This document shows, piece after piece, positions 17,506 through 26,446 of a stretch of DNA of 61,808 bases. A program made the translations under genes and the position numbers. How positions within the stretch are numbered: the stretch's first letter is position 1; each line of letters begins with the position of its first letter. This DNA is from Rhodococcus sp. IEGM 1379 (GTDB lineage Bacteria; Actinomycetota; Actinomycetes; Mycobacteriales; Mycobacteriaceae). A model generated the notes under the pieces. That model had not been told where the DNA came from. It made no database searches and saw only the letters and a program-made list of their open reading frames with translations. The stretch is taken from positions 14,516-76,323 of the forward strand of contig NZ_JASHKR010000021.1 of the NCBI RefSeq assembly GCF_030056815.1. Reading direction: 5' to 3'.

Positions 17506-18968
17506 GTGTTCCGGATTACGCCGATTTTGTGGTTGTCGGCGGCGGCACCACCGGTTGTGTGATCGCGGCGAGGCTCAGTGAAGATCCTGCAGCGAAGGTG
17601 TTGCTGCTCGAAGCGGGACCCGGCTATCGGTCGACGCTCGAACTTCCGGCGGTACTGAATGATCCATATCTTTTGCCGGTGGGGCCGACCAGTGAGCATA
17701 CGTGGACGTACCCGGTTGAGTTGACGCCTGATCGCCTTTCGACGATCTCGCGCGGGCGGACGTTGGGAGGTTCGGGGGCTGTCAACGGTGCATATTTTGC
17801 CCGAGCCACACGCGCGGATTTCGAGAGCTGGCCACAATCGTGGAGCTACGAGAAGGTATTGCCGTACTTCCGTCAGTCGGAGACCGATCACGATTTCGGC
17901 GGGCCGTATCACGGTGAGCGCGGCCCGATTCCGGTTCGTCGGCGGCAATTGGATCACATGCATCCGCTGAGCGGACAGTTTCACCAAGCGGCTGCCGAGG
18001 CAGGTTTTCCCGTCGACCTCGACAAGAATGCTCCGGACTCGGTCGGCGTCGGCCGCGTCCCGCTCAATATTTCCGAGCATCGCCGAATCAGCACTGCGCT
18101 CGGCTATCTGATGCCGGCTTTGGGCCGCGCAAATCTGAGCGTCGACGTCGGTGTCGTGGTCGTTCGTATTGTCTTCTCGGGAACCCGCGCCATTGGGGTC
18201 GACGTCCTCGACGGCACACAGCTTCGACGTATTCGTGCCGCTCATGTCGTGGTGTGTGCGGGCGCGATTGCGACACCGCATCTGCTGCTCAATTCCGGTC
18301 TCGGATCAGCCGAGCACCTTGCTGCCCACGCAATTCCCGTCGTAGTCGATCTTCCCGGAGTTGGACAGGGGTTCGTAGATCATCCGGAAGTTCTGATCCC
18401 GTACCGATATTCGACGCCCGAGTTGCTGCGATACCGAACGCCGGTTCTGGAAGTGACGCTCAATGATCCGGATCTCGAAGTCCGTCCGTACACAGCATCA
18501 TTCGCGGATCTTGTGCCCGGCGTAGCGCCGATGGATCACGGTATGGGTGTTGTCCTCATGGCACCCCACAGTCGTGGAAGCGTCGAGCTCGTCGCGATGG
18601 CTCCGGCGGGCGCGCCGCGGATTCGGTACAACTATCTGGAATCGGGCCACGATCGCGCGACGATTCGTCGGGGCATGCGATTGGCCGAGAGCCTGCTGGA
18701 ATCAATCGCCGCTACCGGACTGATCGAGCGACCGGACATCGACTACTCGGACGAGTGGATCGAGTCGAGGCTGGGAACGTCGCTGCATATGAGCGGCAGT
18801 TGTGCGATGGGGGTGGTGGTGGACGAGCAGTGCAGCGTCTTCGGCGTCGACGCACTCAGTATCGTCGACACCTCGATCTTTCCCGCTATCCCTAGTCGTG
18901 GTCCGCACGCAACTGCGGTCATGGTGGCGGAGCGTGCGAGCGAATTGGTCAAGGGAGCGGCCGGATAA
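17502..18968 (+). CDS. mftG: Mycofactocin dehydrogenase MftG (GMC family)
   Basis: FAD-dependent GMC oxidoreductase, 488 residues. The dinucleotide-binding motif is [20 protein letters not shown] at residues 7-26; [12 protein letters not shown] is the GMC signature; the C-terminal active-site His is in [11 protein letters not shown], and a second His occurs in RGPHATAVM. In mycobacteria MftG reoxidises mycofactocinol and passes electrons to respiration, which is needed for growth on ethanol. GTG 17502 overlaps the mftF stop by 4 bases. It closes the mft block; the GAF regulator starts 76 bases later. Confidence 0.93.
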   Translation: MSVPDYADFVVVGGGTTGCVIAARLSEDPAAKVLLLEAGPGYRSTLELPAVLNDPYLLPVGPTSEHTWTYPVELTPDRLSTISRGRTLGGSGAVNGAYFARATRADFESWPQSWSYEKVLPYFRQSETDHDFGGPYHGERGPIPVRRRQLDHMHPLSGQFHQAAAEAGFPVDLDKNAPDSVGVGRVPLNISEHRRISTALGYLMPALGRANLSVDVGVVVVRIVFSGTRAIGVDVLDGTQLRRIRAAHVVVCAGAIATPHLLLNSGLGSAEHLAAHAIPVVVDLPGVGQGFVDHPEVLIPYRYSTPELLRYRTPVLEVTLNDPDLEVRPYTASFADLVPGVAPMDHGMGVVLMAPHSRGSVELVAMAPAGAPRIRYNYLESGHDRATIRRGMRLAESLLESIAATGLIERPDIDYSDEWIESRLGTSLHMSGSCAMGVVVDEQCSVFGVDALSIVDTSIFPAIPSRGPHATAVMVAERASELVKGAAG

Positions 18969-18992
18969 AGGAAACCGCATGGTCGGCTTCAG

Positions 18993-19020
18993 CATTGACT
19001 TGTGATCGGCATTACAGTGG
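18993..19020 (+). promoter_or_regulatory. Promoter box shared with mftA, with CRP-like site
   Basis: CATTG, twelve bases, then CATTACAGTGG, the same spacing and words as at 6226-6253 before mftA. TACAGT (19013-19018) would serve as -10. Inside it, TGTGATCGGCATTACA (19001-19016) matches the CRP/GlxR consensus with one mismatch. It lies 25 bases before the regulator's ATG. Confidence 0.5.
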
Positions 19021-19044
19021 CAGGGGAGCGGAGGAACGCAGAAT

Positions 19045-20358
19045 ATGGCACGTGAACAGGCTGTGTACGGCAACCCGTGGGTGGCAGTACGGCCAGGAGA
19101 TGACGTGGCGGTGCTGGCACGTCGACTCTCCAGCGCTCACCAGTCATTCATCGATGCCCAGGACGGGCCGGGGCATGGCCTTCCAGACGACTCGCACGTA
19201 CGTTCCGTCGTGCTCGAATCCTGGATGCGCAGCCGGAACAAAGGTGTAGATCCCGACGTCGTCGGAAATCCTGAGATGCTCGAAGGTTTCGAACTCGAGA
19301 ACTACCGATCGACGCATCCCATGTCGCTCATTCGTCCGGTGATCCGAAAGTTGCTGGTAGAAGATGCTGCCGAGACCGGGTTGTTGATCGCGATCAGTGA
19401 CGCACACGGCCGATTGCTCTGGGTGGAAGGCGACAGTTCGGCCAAGGACAAAGCGTTGTCGATGAACTTCGTCGAAGGTGCCGACTGGAGTGAGGATCGT
19501 GTCGGTACCAATGCGCCGGGCACTGCACTTGCAATCGATCACTCGGTGCAGATCTTCGGCTCGGAGCACTTTAATCGGACGGTTCACGATTGGAGTTGTT
19601 CGGCGGCGCCGGTCCATGACCCCACTACGGGGCAGATTCTGGGTGCCATTGATATCACCGGCGGGCCACGCGTCGCTGTTCCCGAGGTGTTGTCGTTGAT
19701 CCGTGCAACCGTGGCAGCCGCGGAATCGGAACTGCGGTTTCACCTCCTCAACTCGCCGATCCCGCTGACGGCCTCAGCGCCCCGGTTGGAGACGTTCGGC
19801 GGCGGACGGCCCACACTCGTCCGTGGGGGCGAGCGGATCCAGATCTCGCAACGTCATGCCGAAATCTTGCTGTTGCTCTCCGAGCATCCCGAGGGCCTGA
19901 GTGCAGATCATCTTGCGGTTCTCCTTGACGAAGGTGAGCTGGACGGTGTCACCATCCGCGCTGAAATGTCTCGCCTACGTAAGGTTTTCGGTGCCGACAG
20001 GTTGGCGTCGAGGCCGTATCGCATCATTGCCGAGTTCACTACCGATATCGACGACGTTCGGAGTGCCTTGGATCGAGGTGACGCGGCGACTGCCATGCGC
20101 CTGTACACGGGACCGGTTCTGGGCGGATCTGCCTCTCCGGGCATCGACGCCATCCGAGATGAACTCCGCACGCGCGTTCAGGCAGCCCTGCTTCGCGGCG
20201 GCGATGCAGCTCTGTTGGCGCGCTGGACTACCTCCGTCCACGGGCGCGAAGATTCCGTCGTTTGGGAGGCGTACTTGTCGACGCTCGATCCAAAATCTGC
20301 ACTGTATTCCCAGGTCAAAGCCAAGATTCACGTCCTCGACCGCCAGTTGGGCCTCTGA
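19045..20358 (+). CDS. GAF-domain transcriptional regulator
   Basis: Regulator of 437 residues. Residues 90-240 form a GAF domain of the AcoR/phenol-regulator kind (VGTNAPGTALAIDHSVQIFG and HDWSCSAAPVHDPTTGQILG). Unlike AcoR it has no AAA+ or Fis region. The C-terminal part from about residue 275 reads as a winged helix (ISQRHAEILLLLSEHPEGLS, TIRAEMSRLRKVFG, SRPYRI) followed by a helical segment resembling the start of a bacterial transcriptional activation domain as in SARPs. ATG 19045 has GGAGGA nine bases upstream. It precedes exaC and is the natural candidate for its aldehyde- or alcohol-responsive activator. Confidence 0.85.
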   Translation: MAREQAVYGNPWVAVRPGDDVAVLARRLSSAHQSFIDAQDGPGHGLPDDSHVRSVVLESWMRSRNKGVDPDVVGNPEMLEGFELENYRSTHPMSLIRPVIRKLLVEDAAETGLLIAISDAHGRLLWVEGDSSAKDKALSMNFVEGADWSEDRVGTNAPGTALAIDHSVQIFGSEHFNRTVHDWSCSAAPVHDPTTGQILGAIDITGGPRVAVPEVLSLIRATVAAAESELRFHLLNSPIPLTASAPRLETFGGGRPTLVRGGERIQISQRHAEILLLLSEHPEGLSADHLAVLLDEGELDGVTIRAEMSRLRKVFGADRLASRPYRIIAEFTTDIDDVRSALDRGDAATAMRLYTGPVLGGSASPGIDAIRDELRTRVQAALLRGGDAALLARWTTSVHGREDSVVWEAYLSTLDPKSALYSQVKAKIHVLDRQLGL

Positions 20359-20360
20359 GC

Positions 20361-20418
20361 GCAACGTACATGCAACGTTGCCGCTCCTAGTGTTGTGAAT
20401 CACACCCCGCCGGGGGTG
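20361..20418. promoter_or_regulatory. Operator-like palindromes before exaC
   Basis: Two symmetrical elements lie 60-120 bases before the exaC start: a perfect 10-bp palindrome GCAACGTTGC at 20372-20381, with another GCAACGT half at 20361-20367, and CACCCCGCCGGGGGTG at 20403-20418. Either could be the site for the GAF regulator encoded upstream. Confidence 0.4.
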
Positions 20419-20478
20419 GGGCTGTGGTCATGATTTCGATGGTCACAGGCGAAGATCCGTTCACAGAGGAGCTTGCAA

Positions 20479-22002
20479 ATGACCGTGTACGCCCGCCCAG
20501 GTACCGCCGACGCGATCATGTCCTTCCAGTCTCGTTACGACAACTGGATCGGAAACGAGTGGGTCGCACCAGTCAAGGGCCAGTACTTCGAGAATCCGAC
20601 TCCGGTAACGGGGCAGAACTTCTGCGACGTGGCTCGCTCCACTGCAGAAGATATCGAGCTCGCACTCGACGCGGCACACGCAGCCGCTCCGGCTTGGGGC
20701 AAGACCTCCGTTGCCGAGCGTGCCATCATCTTGAACAAGATCGCCGATCGCATGGAAGAGAACCTCGAGTCCATCGCACTCGCCGAGTCCTGGGACAACG
20801 GCAAGCCGATCCGCGAAACCCTCAACGCCGACATTCCCCTTGCCATCGATCACTTCCGCTACTTTGCGGGAGCTATTCGCGCACAGGAAGGTTCGCTGTC
20901 CGAGATCAACTCCGACACCGTTGCCTACCACTTCCACGAGCCACTCGGTGTGGTCGGCCAGATCATTCCGTGGAACTTCCCGATCCTGATGGCGGTCTGG
21001 AAGCTTGCCCCCGCACTTGCCGCCGGTAACGCAATAGTCCTCAAGCCCGCGGAGCAGACCCCCGTCTCGATCCTGCACCTCATCGGCATCATCGGCGACT
21101 TGCTGCCGGCCGGTGTTCTCAACATCGTCAACGGATTCGGTGTCGAAGCCGGCAAGCCGTTGGCGTCGAGCCCCCGCATCAAGAAGATCGCCTTCACCGG
21201 TGAGACCACCACCGGACGCTTGATCATGCAGTACGCGTCGCAGAACCTCATTCCGGTCACTCTCGAGCTCGGCGGGAAGAGCCCTAACCTGTTCTTCTCC
21301 GATGTCCTCGCATCCAACGACGATTACCAGGACAAGGCCCTGGAAGGCTTCACGATGTTCGCCCTCAATCAGGGTGAGGTCTGCACGTGCCCGTCCCGTG
21401 CCCTGATCCAGGAAGACATTTTCGACGACTTCCTCGCGATGGCAGCTATCCGCACCAAGGCAGTGCGCCAAGGCAATCCGCTCGACACTGAGACGATGAT
21501 CGGTGCGCAGGCCAGCAACGACCAGCTCGAGAAGATCCTGTCCTACATCGAAATCGGCAAGGCCGAAGGCGCCAAGGTCATCACCGGTGGTGAACGCGCT
21601 CAGTTGGGCGGCGACCTCGCCGGCGGCTACTACGTGCAGCCGACGATCTTCACCGGGAACAACAAGATGCGCATCTTCCAGGAAGAGATTTTCGGACCGG
21701 TCGTCTCCGTCACGTCATTCAAGGATTACGACGAGGCTATCGAAATTGCCAACGACACCCTCTACGGCCTCGGTGCCGGTGTCTGGTCACGTGACGGTGG
21801 AACTGCCTACCGCGCGGGCCGCGATATCCAGGCGGGCCGTGTGTGGACCAACACGTACCACCAGTACCCGGCACACGCTGCGTTCGGCGGATACAAGCAG
21901 TCCGGTATCGGCCGTGAGAACCACTTGATGATGCTCTCGCACTACCAGCAGACCAAGAACCTCCTGGTCAGCTATGCGCAGAAGGCTCAGGGGTTCTTCT
22001 GA
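20479..22002 (+). CDS. exaC: Acetaldehyde dehydrogenase ExaC
   Basis: NAD-dependent aldehyde dehydrogenase, 507 residues, oxidising acetaldehyde (and similar short aldehydes) to the acid in the cytoplasm. The family marks are [30 protein letters not shown] and the catalytic Cys302 in [13 protein letters not shown], the latter typical of ExaC/AldA-type enzymes. ATG 20479 follows GAGGAG. It is followed by a DUF779 protein, a common partner, and then by ethanolamine catabolism genes that generate acetaldehyde. Regulation by the upstream GAF protein is likely. Confidence 0.94.
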   Translation: MTVYARPGTADAIMSFQSRYDNWIGNEWVAPVKGQYFENPTPVTGQNFCDVARSTAEDIELALDAAHAAAPAWGKTSVAERAIILNKIADRMEENLESIALAESWDNGKPIRETLNADIPLAIDHFRYFAGAIRAQEGSLSEINSDTVAYHFHEPLGVVGQIIPWNFPILMAVWKLAPALAAGNAIVLKPAEQTPVSILHLIGIIGDLLPAGVLNIVNGFGVEAGKPLASSPRIKKIAFTGETTTGRLIMQYASQNLIPVTLELGGKSPNLFFSDVLASNDDYQDKALEGFTMFALNQGEVCTCPSRALIQEDIFDDFLAMAAIRTKAVRQGNPLDTETMIGAQASNDQLEKILSYIEIGKAEGAKVITGGERAQLGGDLAGGYYVQPTIFTGNNKMRIFQEEIFGPVVSVTSFKDYDEAIEIANDTLYGLGAGVWSRDGGTAYRAGRDIQAGRVWTNTYHQYPAHAAFGGYKQSGIGRENHLMMLSHYQQTKNLLVSYAQKAQGFF

Positions 22003-22052
22003 TCCGGCGATTGCACTAGGTCAGTTCGAGTAACAAACACACGGAGGTTGGA

Positions 22053-22628
22053 ATGGACGCCACGGATCTTGCTACGTCGGATGGCAGCCCGGTCGGCGTC
22101 GTTCCACCCCGTCTCGTGACCACCGCTGGGGCGGCCGATCTCTTGCGCCGCCTCAGTGGGAATCACGGTGAACTCATGATGCATCAGTCCGGTGGATGCT
22201 GCGACGGCAGTGCGCCGATGTGTTATCCCGCCGGCGAATTCATTGTCGGTGACCGCGATGTACTGCTCGGTGTCATTGACCTTCGGCTCGGGGTCGGAGA
22301 CATTCCGGTAGACCTGCCGACGGGAATCGACTCCGTTCGGGTGTGGATCTCCGGCTCTCAATTCGAAGCCTGGAAGCACACCCAGTTGGTTCTGGACGTC
22401 GTGCCCGGCCGCGGTGGCGGATTCAGCTTGGAAGCTCCTGAAGGATATCGATTCCTCAGTCGAGCAAGGGCTTTCACGCCCGAAGAAAATGCGTCCCTGA
22501 ACTTGTCGACCATTCTGGTCGGTGCGGACTGGGAGGCCGGAGTACGGCCGAACCCGCCCACTGTTCCTCAGGTTGTCGCCGAAGCGGTTGACGCCTGCCC
22601 CGTTCCCGGCGCAGTCGGTCGAGCCTGA
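22053..22628 (+). CDS. DUF779 domain protein
   Basis: Protein of 191 residues with the DUF779 core: VTTAGAADLLRRLSGNHGEL, then HQSGGCCDGSAPMC with three cysteines, then DVVPGRGGGFSLEAPEGYRF. The paired cysteines suggest metal or redox function, but none is established. DUF779 genes usually follow acetaldehyde dehydrogenase genes, as here, 50 bases after exaC. It has a C-terminal extension of some 60 residues beyond the core. Confidence 0.85.
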   Translation: MDATDLATSDGSPVGVVPPRLVTTAGAADLLRRLSGNHGELMMHQSGGCCDGSAPMCYPAGEFIVGDRDVLLGVIDLRLGVGDIPVDLPTGIDSVRVWISGSQFEAWKHTQLVLDVVPGRGGGFSLEAPEGYRFLSRARAFTPEENASLNLSTILVGADWEAGVRPNPPTVPQVVAEAVDACPVPGAVGRA

Positions 22629-22633
22629 GCGGC

Positions 22634-22674
22634 TACGCCGCGAGCGATTAACAGCGGCGTAATCGCGCGGCGAT
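22634..22674 (+). terminator. Candidate terminator after exaC-DUF779
   Basis: TACGCCGC at 22634-22641 pairs with GCGGCGTA at 22654-22661 around a 12-base loop, and a second small hairpin ATCGC-GCG-GCGAT follows. There is no T-tract. It separates the aldehyde operon from the ethanolamine operon. Confidence 0.4.
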
Positions 22675-22765
22675 CGCCCCCTTAACTTCACAGCCATAAC
22701 GTTCACTTCACACGGCGCCTGCCACAGTGCGCCGCTGCATTCTTGACAGATCCAGGGGGATTGAC

Positions 22766-24235
22766 ATGGCTCTTTCCGAGCAGGTGCCCGGCAATTCGGC
22801 CGGTGCCCAGGCCGGCAGTCATCACGATGGCGCCGACTTCCACGCCGAAGACAATTCGTATCTCGAAAAACGAACACTCCGAAAAGGCACCGCCGGATGG
22901 GTGCTGCTGGCCGGGTTGGGTGTCAGCTACGTAATTTCCGGGGACTACGCCGGATGGAACAACGGATTAGCTGAAGGCGGATTCGGTGGTCTGCTCATTG
23001 CGGCCGTTGTCATCGCTGGTATGTACCTGGCCATGGTGCTGGGAATGGCGGAGATGTCGTCCGCGCTTCCGGCGGCCGGCGGCGGGTACACCTTTGCACG
23101 ACGTGCATTGGGCCCTTGGGGTGGATTTGCCACGGGCACAGCAATTCTCATCGAGTATTCCATCGCGCCGGCAGCGATCGCGACGTTCATCGGAGCCTAC
23201 GTCGAGTCCCTGAACCTGTTCGGCATTACCGACGGGTGGTGGGTGTATTTGGCGGTGTATGCAATCTTCATCGGGATTCATCTGACCGGCGCCGGTGAGG
23301 CACTCAAGGCGATGTTCATCATCACCGCCATCGCACTGGTGGGATTGATCGTCTTCGCGGTTTCTGCTGTGGGACTGTTTGATTCGTCCAATCTGACCGA
23401 CATCGCCGTTGATTCCACCGCTGTGGGGTCGTCATCCTTCCTGCCCTTCGGGCTGCTCGGAATCTGGGCTGCAGTGCCTTTCGCAATCTGGTTTTTCCTT
23501 GCGGTGGAAGGTGTTCCGCTCGCCGCCGAAGAAGCACGTGAGCCGGAAAAGAACGTTCCGCGCGGCATCATCATCAGCATGCTGATCCTGATCGTCACCG
23601 GTGCAGCCGTTCTCTTCCTCGCAACCGGAGCGGTTGGCGCCGACGCATTGGCTACCTCGGGAAACCCGCTGGTCGAAGCACTCGGCGACAGCGGCGCAGC
23701 CAAGGCAGTCAACTACATCGGACTCGCCGGACTGGTCGCAAGCTTCTTTTCCATCATGTATGCGTACTCTCGCCAGACGTTTGCGCTCTCTCGCGCCGGA
23801 TATCTGCCCAAAAACCTCTCGATCACCAATAAGCGCAAGGCTCCGACACTGGCACTCGTCGTTCCCGGCATCATCGGATTTGCTCTCTCGCTCACCGGTG
23901 AAGGTGCCATGCTGCTCAACATGGCGGTATTCGGCGCAGCCGTGAGTTACGTGCTGATGATGGTGAGCCACATCGTGCTTCGTAAGCGCGAGCCGAACAT
24001 GCCCCGCCCGTACCGGACTCCCGGCGGGATCGTTACAACCTCGTTTGCCCTCGTCATCGCCGCTGTATCGGTGGTCGCAACGTTCCTGGTCGATCCTGTT
24101 GCAGCACTTATTACATTGGTCGCATTCGGTGTCCTAATGGCATACTTCGGTCTCTACAGCCGTCATCACCTTGTTGCCAACTCACCCGATGAGGAGTTTG
24201 CTGTACTTGCACAGGCGGAAGAGGAACTGGGATGA
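22766..24235 (+). CDS. Ethanolamine permease (APC family)
   Basis: Amino-acid/polyamine/organocation transporter of 489 residues with about twelve hydrophobic segments. The first helix contains VLLAGLGVSYVISGDYAGWN, the pattern seen in ethanolamine permeases (eat), and VPLAAEEAREPEKNVPRG is the APC consensus in the loop after helix six. ATG 22766 is preceded by AGGGGGATTGAC. Its stop overlaps the eutB ATG, so transporter and lyase are one operon, which supports ethanolamine as substrate. Confidence 0.88.
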   Translation: MALSEQVPGNSAGAQAGSHHDGADFHAEDNSYLEKRTLRKGTAGWVLLAGLGVSYVISGDYAGWNNGLAEGGFGGLLIAAVVIAGMYLAMVLGMAEMSSALPAAGGGYTFARRALGPWGGFATGTAILIEYSIAPAAIATFIGAYVESLNLFGITDGWWVYLAVYAIFIGIHLTGAGEALKAMFIITAIALVGLIVFAVSAVGLFDSSNLTDIAVDSTAVGSSSFLPFGLLGIWAAVPFAIWFFLAVEGVPLAAEEAREPEKNVPRGIIISMLILIVTGAAVLFLATGAVGADALATSGNPLVEALGDSGAAKAVNYIGLAGLVASFFSIMYAYSRQTFALSRAGYLPKNLSITNKRKAPTLALVVPGIIGFALSLTGEGAMLLNMAVFGAAVSYVLMMVSHIVLRKREPNMPRPYRTPGGIVTTSFALVIAAVSVVATFLVDPVAALITLVAFGVLMAYFGLYSRHHLVANSPDEEFAVLAQAEEELG

Positions 24236-25644
24236 GCACGTATCACCAACAGGTATCCGGAACCACCTACTCGTTCGACGGTCTCGTCGACCTCATGGCC
24301 AAGGCGACACCGCTGCGATCAGGTGACGAGTTGTCCGGATGCGCTGCGCAATCCGATGCGGAACGTGCTGCTGCCCAATGGATTCTGGCAGATCTACCGT
24401 TAAAACTCTTTCTGGAAGACCTACTCGTTCCGTACGAGGACGACGAGGTCACCCGGCTCATCATCGACAGCCACGATCGTCTCGCGTTCCAATCGGTTGC
24501 GCATCTGACCGTCGGCGGATTTCGCGACTGGCTGCTCGAGATCGCGTCGGCGCCGGGCGCTGCGGCCGTACTCGCGGCGGTGAGCCCGGGCCTTACCCCG
24601 GAGATGGTGGCAGCGGTCAGTAAGATCATGCGCAATCAAGACTTGATCGCCGTCGCCAAGGCGATCACCGTGACTGCCGCGTTCCGGACCACCATCGGAC
24701 TGCCTGGGCGGCTCAGCACTCGGCTGCAGCCCAACCATCCCACCGACGACCCACGCGGAATTGCGGCAGCCACACTCGACGGTCTTCTGATGGGCTGCGG
24801 TGACGCCGTCATCGGTATCAACCCCGCGACGGACTCTCCGCAGGCGACGTCGGATCTCCTGCATCTTCTCGACGACATCCGGCAGCGATTCGAAATCCCG
24901 ACACAATCCTGCGTGCTTTCACATGTGACGACCACGATCGGGCTGATCGAATCCGGTGTTCCGGTGGATTTGGTCTTCCAGTCGATTGCCGGTACCGAAG
25001 GTGCCAATTCGGGTTTCGGAGTGAACATTCCGCTGCTTCGTGAAGGCAACGAAGCCGGACGGTCTTTGAACCGTGGGACCGTCGGAAACAATGTCATGTA
25101 CCTCGAGACCGGGCAGGGATCAGCTCTCAGTTCTGGACATCATCTCGGTACCGGGGGAGCGCCGGTAGATCAACAGACACTCGAGACACGGGCCTACGCG
25201 GTAGCCCGCGATCTCGAACCACTGCTCGTCAATACGGTGGTGGGCTTTATCGGGCCCGAGTATCTGTACGACGGCAAGCAGATTATTCGGGCCGGTTTGG
25301 AAGATCACTTTTGCGGAAAGCTTCTGGGCCTGCCGATGGGTGTCGACGTCTGCTACACCAACCATGCCGAGGCTGATCAGGATGACATGGATAACCTGCT
25401 GACGTTGCTCGGAGTGGCCGGCGCAGCCTTTGTGATCGCTGTTCCCGGCGCAGACGACGTGATGCTGGGCTATCAGAGTCTCGCGTTCCACGATGCGCTG
25501 TATGTGCGCCGCGTACTCGGCTTGCAACCTGCCCCCGAGTTCGAGGCGTGGCTACACGGTTTGGGGATGACGGACGACAACGGGCGGGTGCTGCCCATCG
25601 ATGCCGGATCATCGCCACTGCGCGCGCTGGCGGTGCGCTCATGA
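24232..25644 (+). CDS. eutB: Ethanolamine ammonia-lyase large subunit EutB
   Basis: Large, catalytic subunit of the adenosylcobalamin-dependent lyase that converts ethanolamine to acetaldehyde and ammonia. Recognisable stretches are GLPGRLSTRLQPNHPTDDPR, LMGCGDAVIGINPATDSP, HVTTTIGLIESGVPVDLVFQ and GMTDDNGRV. Length (470 residues) is close to that of enteric EutB. The ATG overlaps the permease stop (ATGA) and eutC follows after 25 bases. No reactivase eutA and no microcompartment shell genes are present in the window. Confidence 0.96.
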   Translation: MSTYHQQVSGTTYSFDGLVDLMAKATPLRSGDELSGCAAQSDAERAAAQWILADLPLKLFLEDLLVPYEDDEVTRLIIDSHDRLAFQSVAHLTVGGFRDWLLEIASAPGAAAVLAAVSPGLTPEMVAAVSKIMRNQDLIAVAKAITVTAAFRTTIGLPGRLSTRLQPNHPTDDPRGIAAATLDGLLMGCGDAVIGINPATDSPQATSDLLHLLDDIRQRFEIPTQSCVLSHVTTTIGLIESGVPVDLVFQSIAGTEGANSGFGVNIPLLREGNEAGRSLNRGTVGNNVMYLETGQGSALSSGHHLGTGGAPVDQQTLETRAYAVARDLEPLLVNTVVGFIGPEYLYDGKQIIRAGLEDHFCGKLLGLPMGVDVCYTNHAEADQDDMDNLLTLLGVAGAAFVIAVPGADDVMLGYQSLAFHDALYVRRVLGLQPAPEFEAWLHGLGMTDDNGRVLPIDAGSSPLRALAVRS

Positions 25645-25673
25645 TGCAGCGTGAGCTGGCGGTGAAGTCATGA
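25626..25673. repeat. Imperfect 19-bp repeat at the eutB/eutC junction
   Basis: GCTGGCGGTGCGCTCATGA (25626-25644) is repeated as GCTGGCGGTGAAGTCATGA (25655-25673) with three differences. The first copy ends in the eutB stop; the second contains the eutC start codon. The duplication thus created the intergenic spacer. Confidence 0.8.
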
Positions 25674-26443
25674 CCGACAACAACGCGCCCGTCTCCGATT
25701 TCTGGGGCCCGCTTCGTAAGACCACCCAGTCCCGGATCGGGTTGGGGCGCACCGGAGATTCCTTGCCCACCAGTCGAGTTCTCGAGTTCAAGGCTGCTCA
25801 TGCCGCGGCCCGCGACGCGGTTCATGTTCCACTTGATTCACAGACTCTCGCTCAGCGTGTCGAAGCTGTCGGCATCGGAGCGCCTGCGATGGTGACCAGC
25901 GCGGTGTCCTCGCGTAGTGAGTATTTGCGTCGACCGGATCTGGGGCGACGGCCGGCAGACCTGCGTTCGATCGAGTGCTCCGACAAGGAGGTCGGATTCA
26001 TACTGGCCGACGGACTTTCGCCGCGCGCCCTGATGGATCACGGTGAGCAATTGCTTTCCGCGCTGGTTGCGGTATTGGGGGAGCGCTATTCCCTTGCGTC
26101 GCCGGTCATTGCGACCAACGCGCGGGTTGCGCTCGGTGATCACATAGCGTCGGCGATGGGAGTGCAGACCGCTATCGTTCTGATCGGCGAACGCCCCGGC
26201 CTGTCCGTCGCAGACAGCGTCGGAATCTATCTGACACACCTCCCACGCGTCGGATGCACCGATGCCGATCGAAACTGCATCTCCAATATCCATCCGCCGG
26301 AGGGGCTGGGTTACGAACAGGCTGCCCGCGTCGTTGCGAGTTTGGTTTCCGGCGCCCGAAAATTAGGCCGCTCAGGTGTACACCTCAAGGACACCTCGCG
26401 CACAGACGAGTTGTCCGCGGGCGAGGTGCTGACGCTCGAATAG
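25670..26443 (+). CDS. eutC: Ethanolamine ammonia-lyase small subunit EutC
   Basis: Small subunit, 257 residues, completing the cobalamin site of the lyase. Conserved stretches: RTGDSLPTSRVLEFKAAHAA, FILADGLSPRALMDHGEQLL, VLIGERPGLSVADSVGIYL and RNCISNIHPPEGLGYEQAA. It is shorter than enteric EutC, lacking most of the variable N-terminal region, as is usual in actinobacteria. It converges on a glycosyltransferase gene only 3 bases away, leaving no room for a separate terminator. Confidence 0.95.
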   Translation: MTDNNAPVSDFWGPLRKTTQSRIGLGRTGDSLPTSRVLEFKAAHAAARDAVHVPLDSQTLAQRVEAVGIGAPAMVTSAVSSRSEYLRRPDLGRRPADLRSIECSDKEVGFILADGLSPRALMDHGEQLLSALVAVLGERYSLASPVIATNARVALGDHIASAMGVQTAIVLIGERPGLSVADSVGIYLTHLPRVGCTDADRNCISNIHPPEGLGYEQAARVVASLVSGARKLGRSGVHLKDTSRTDELSAGEVLTLE

Positions 26444-26446
26444 CTC

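Noticed and set aside
20461..21471. Long antisense ORF over exaC
   Set aside because: The plus strand encodes a canonical aldehyde dehydrogenase; the antisense frame has no motifs.
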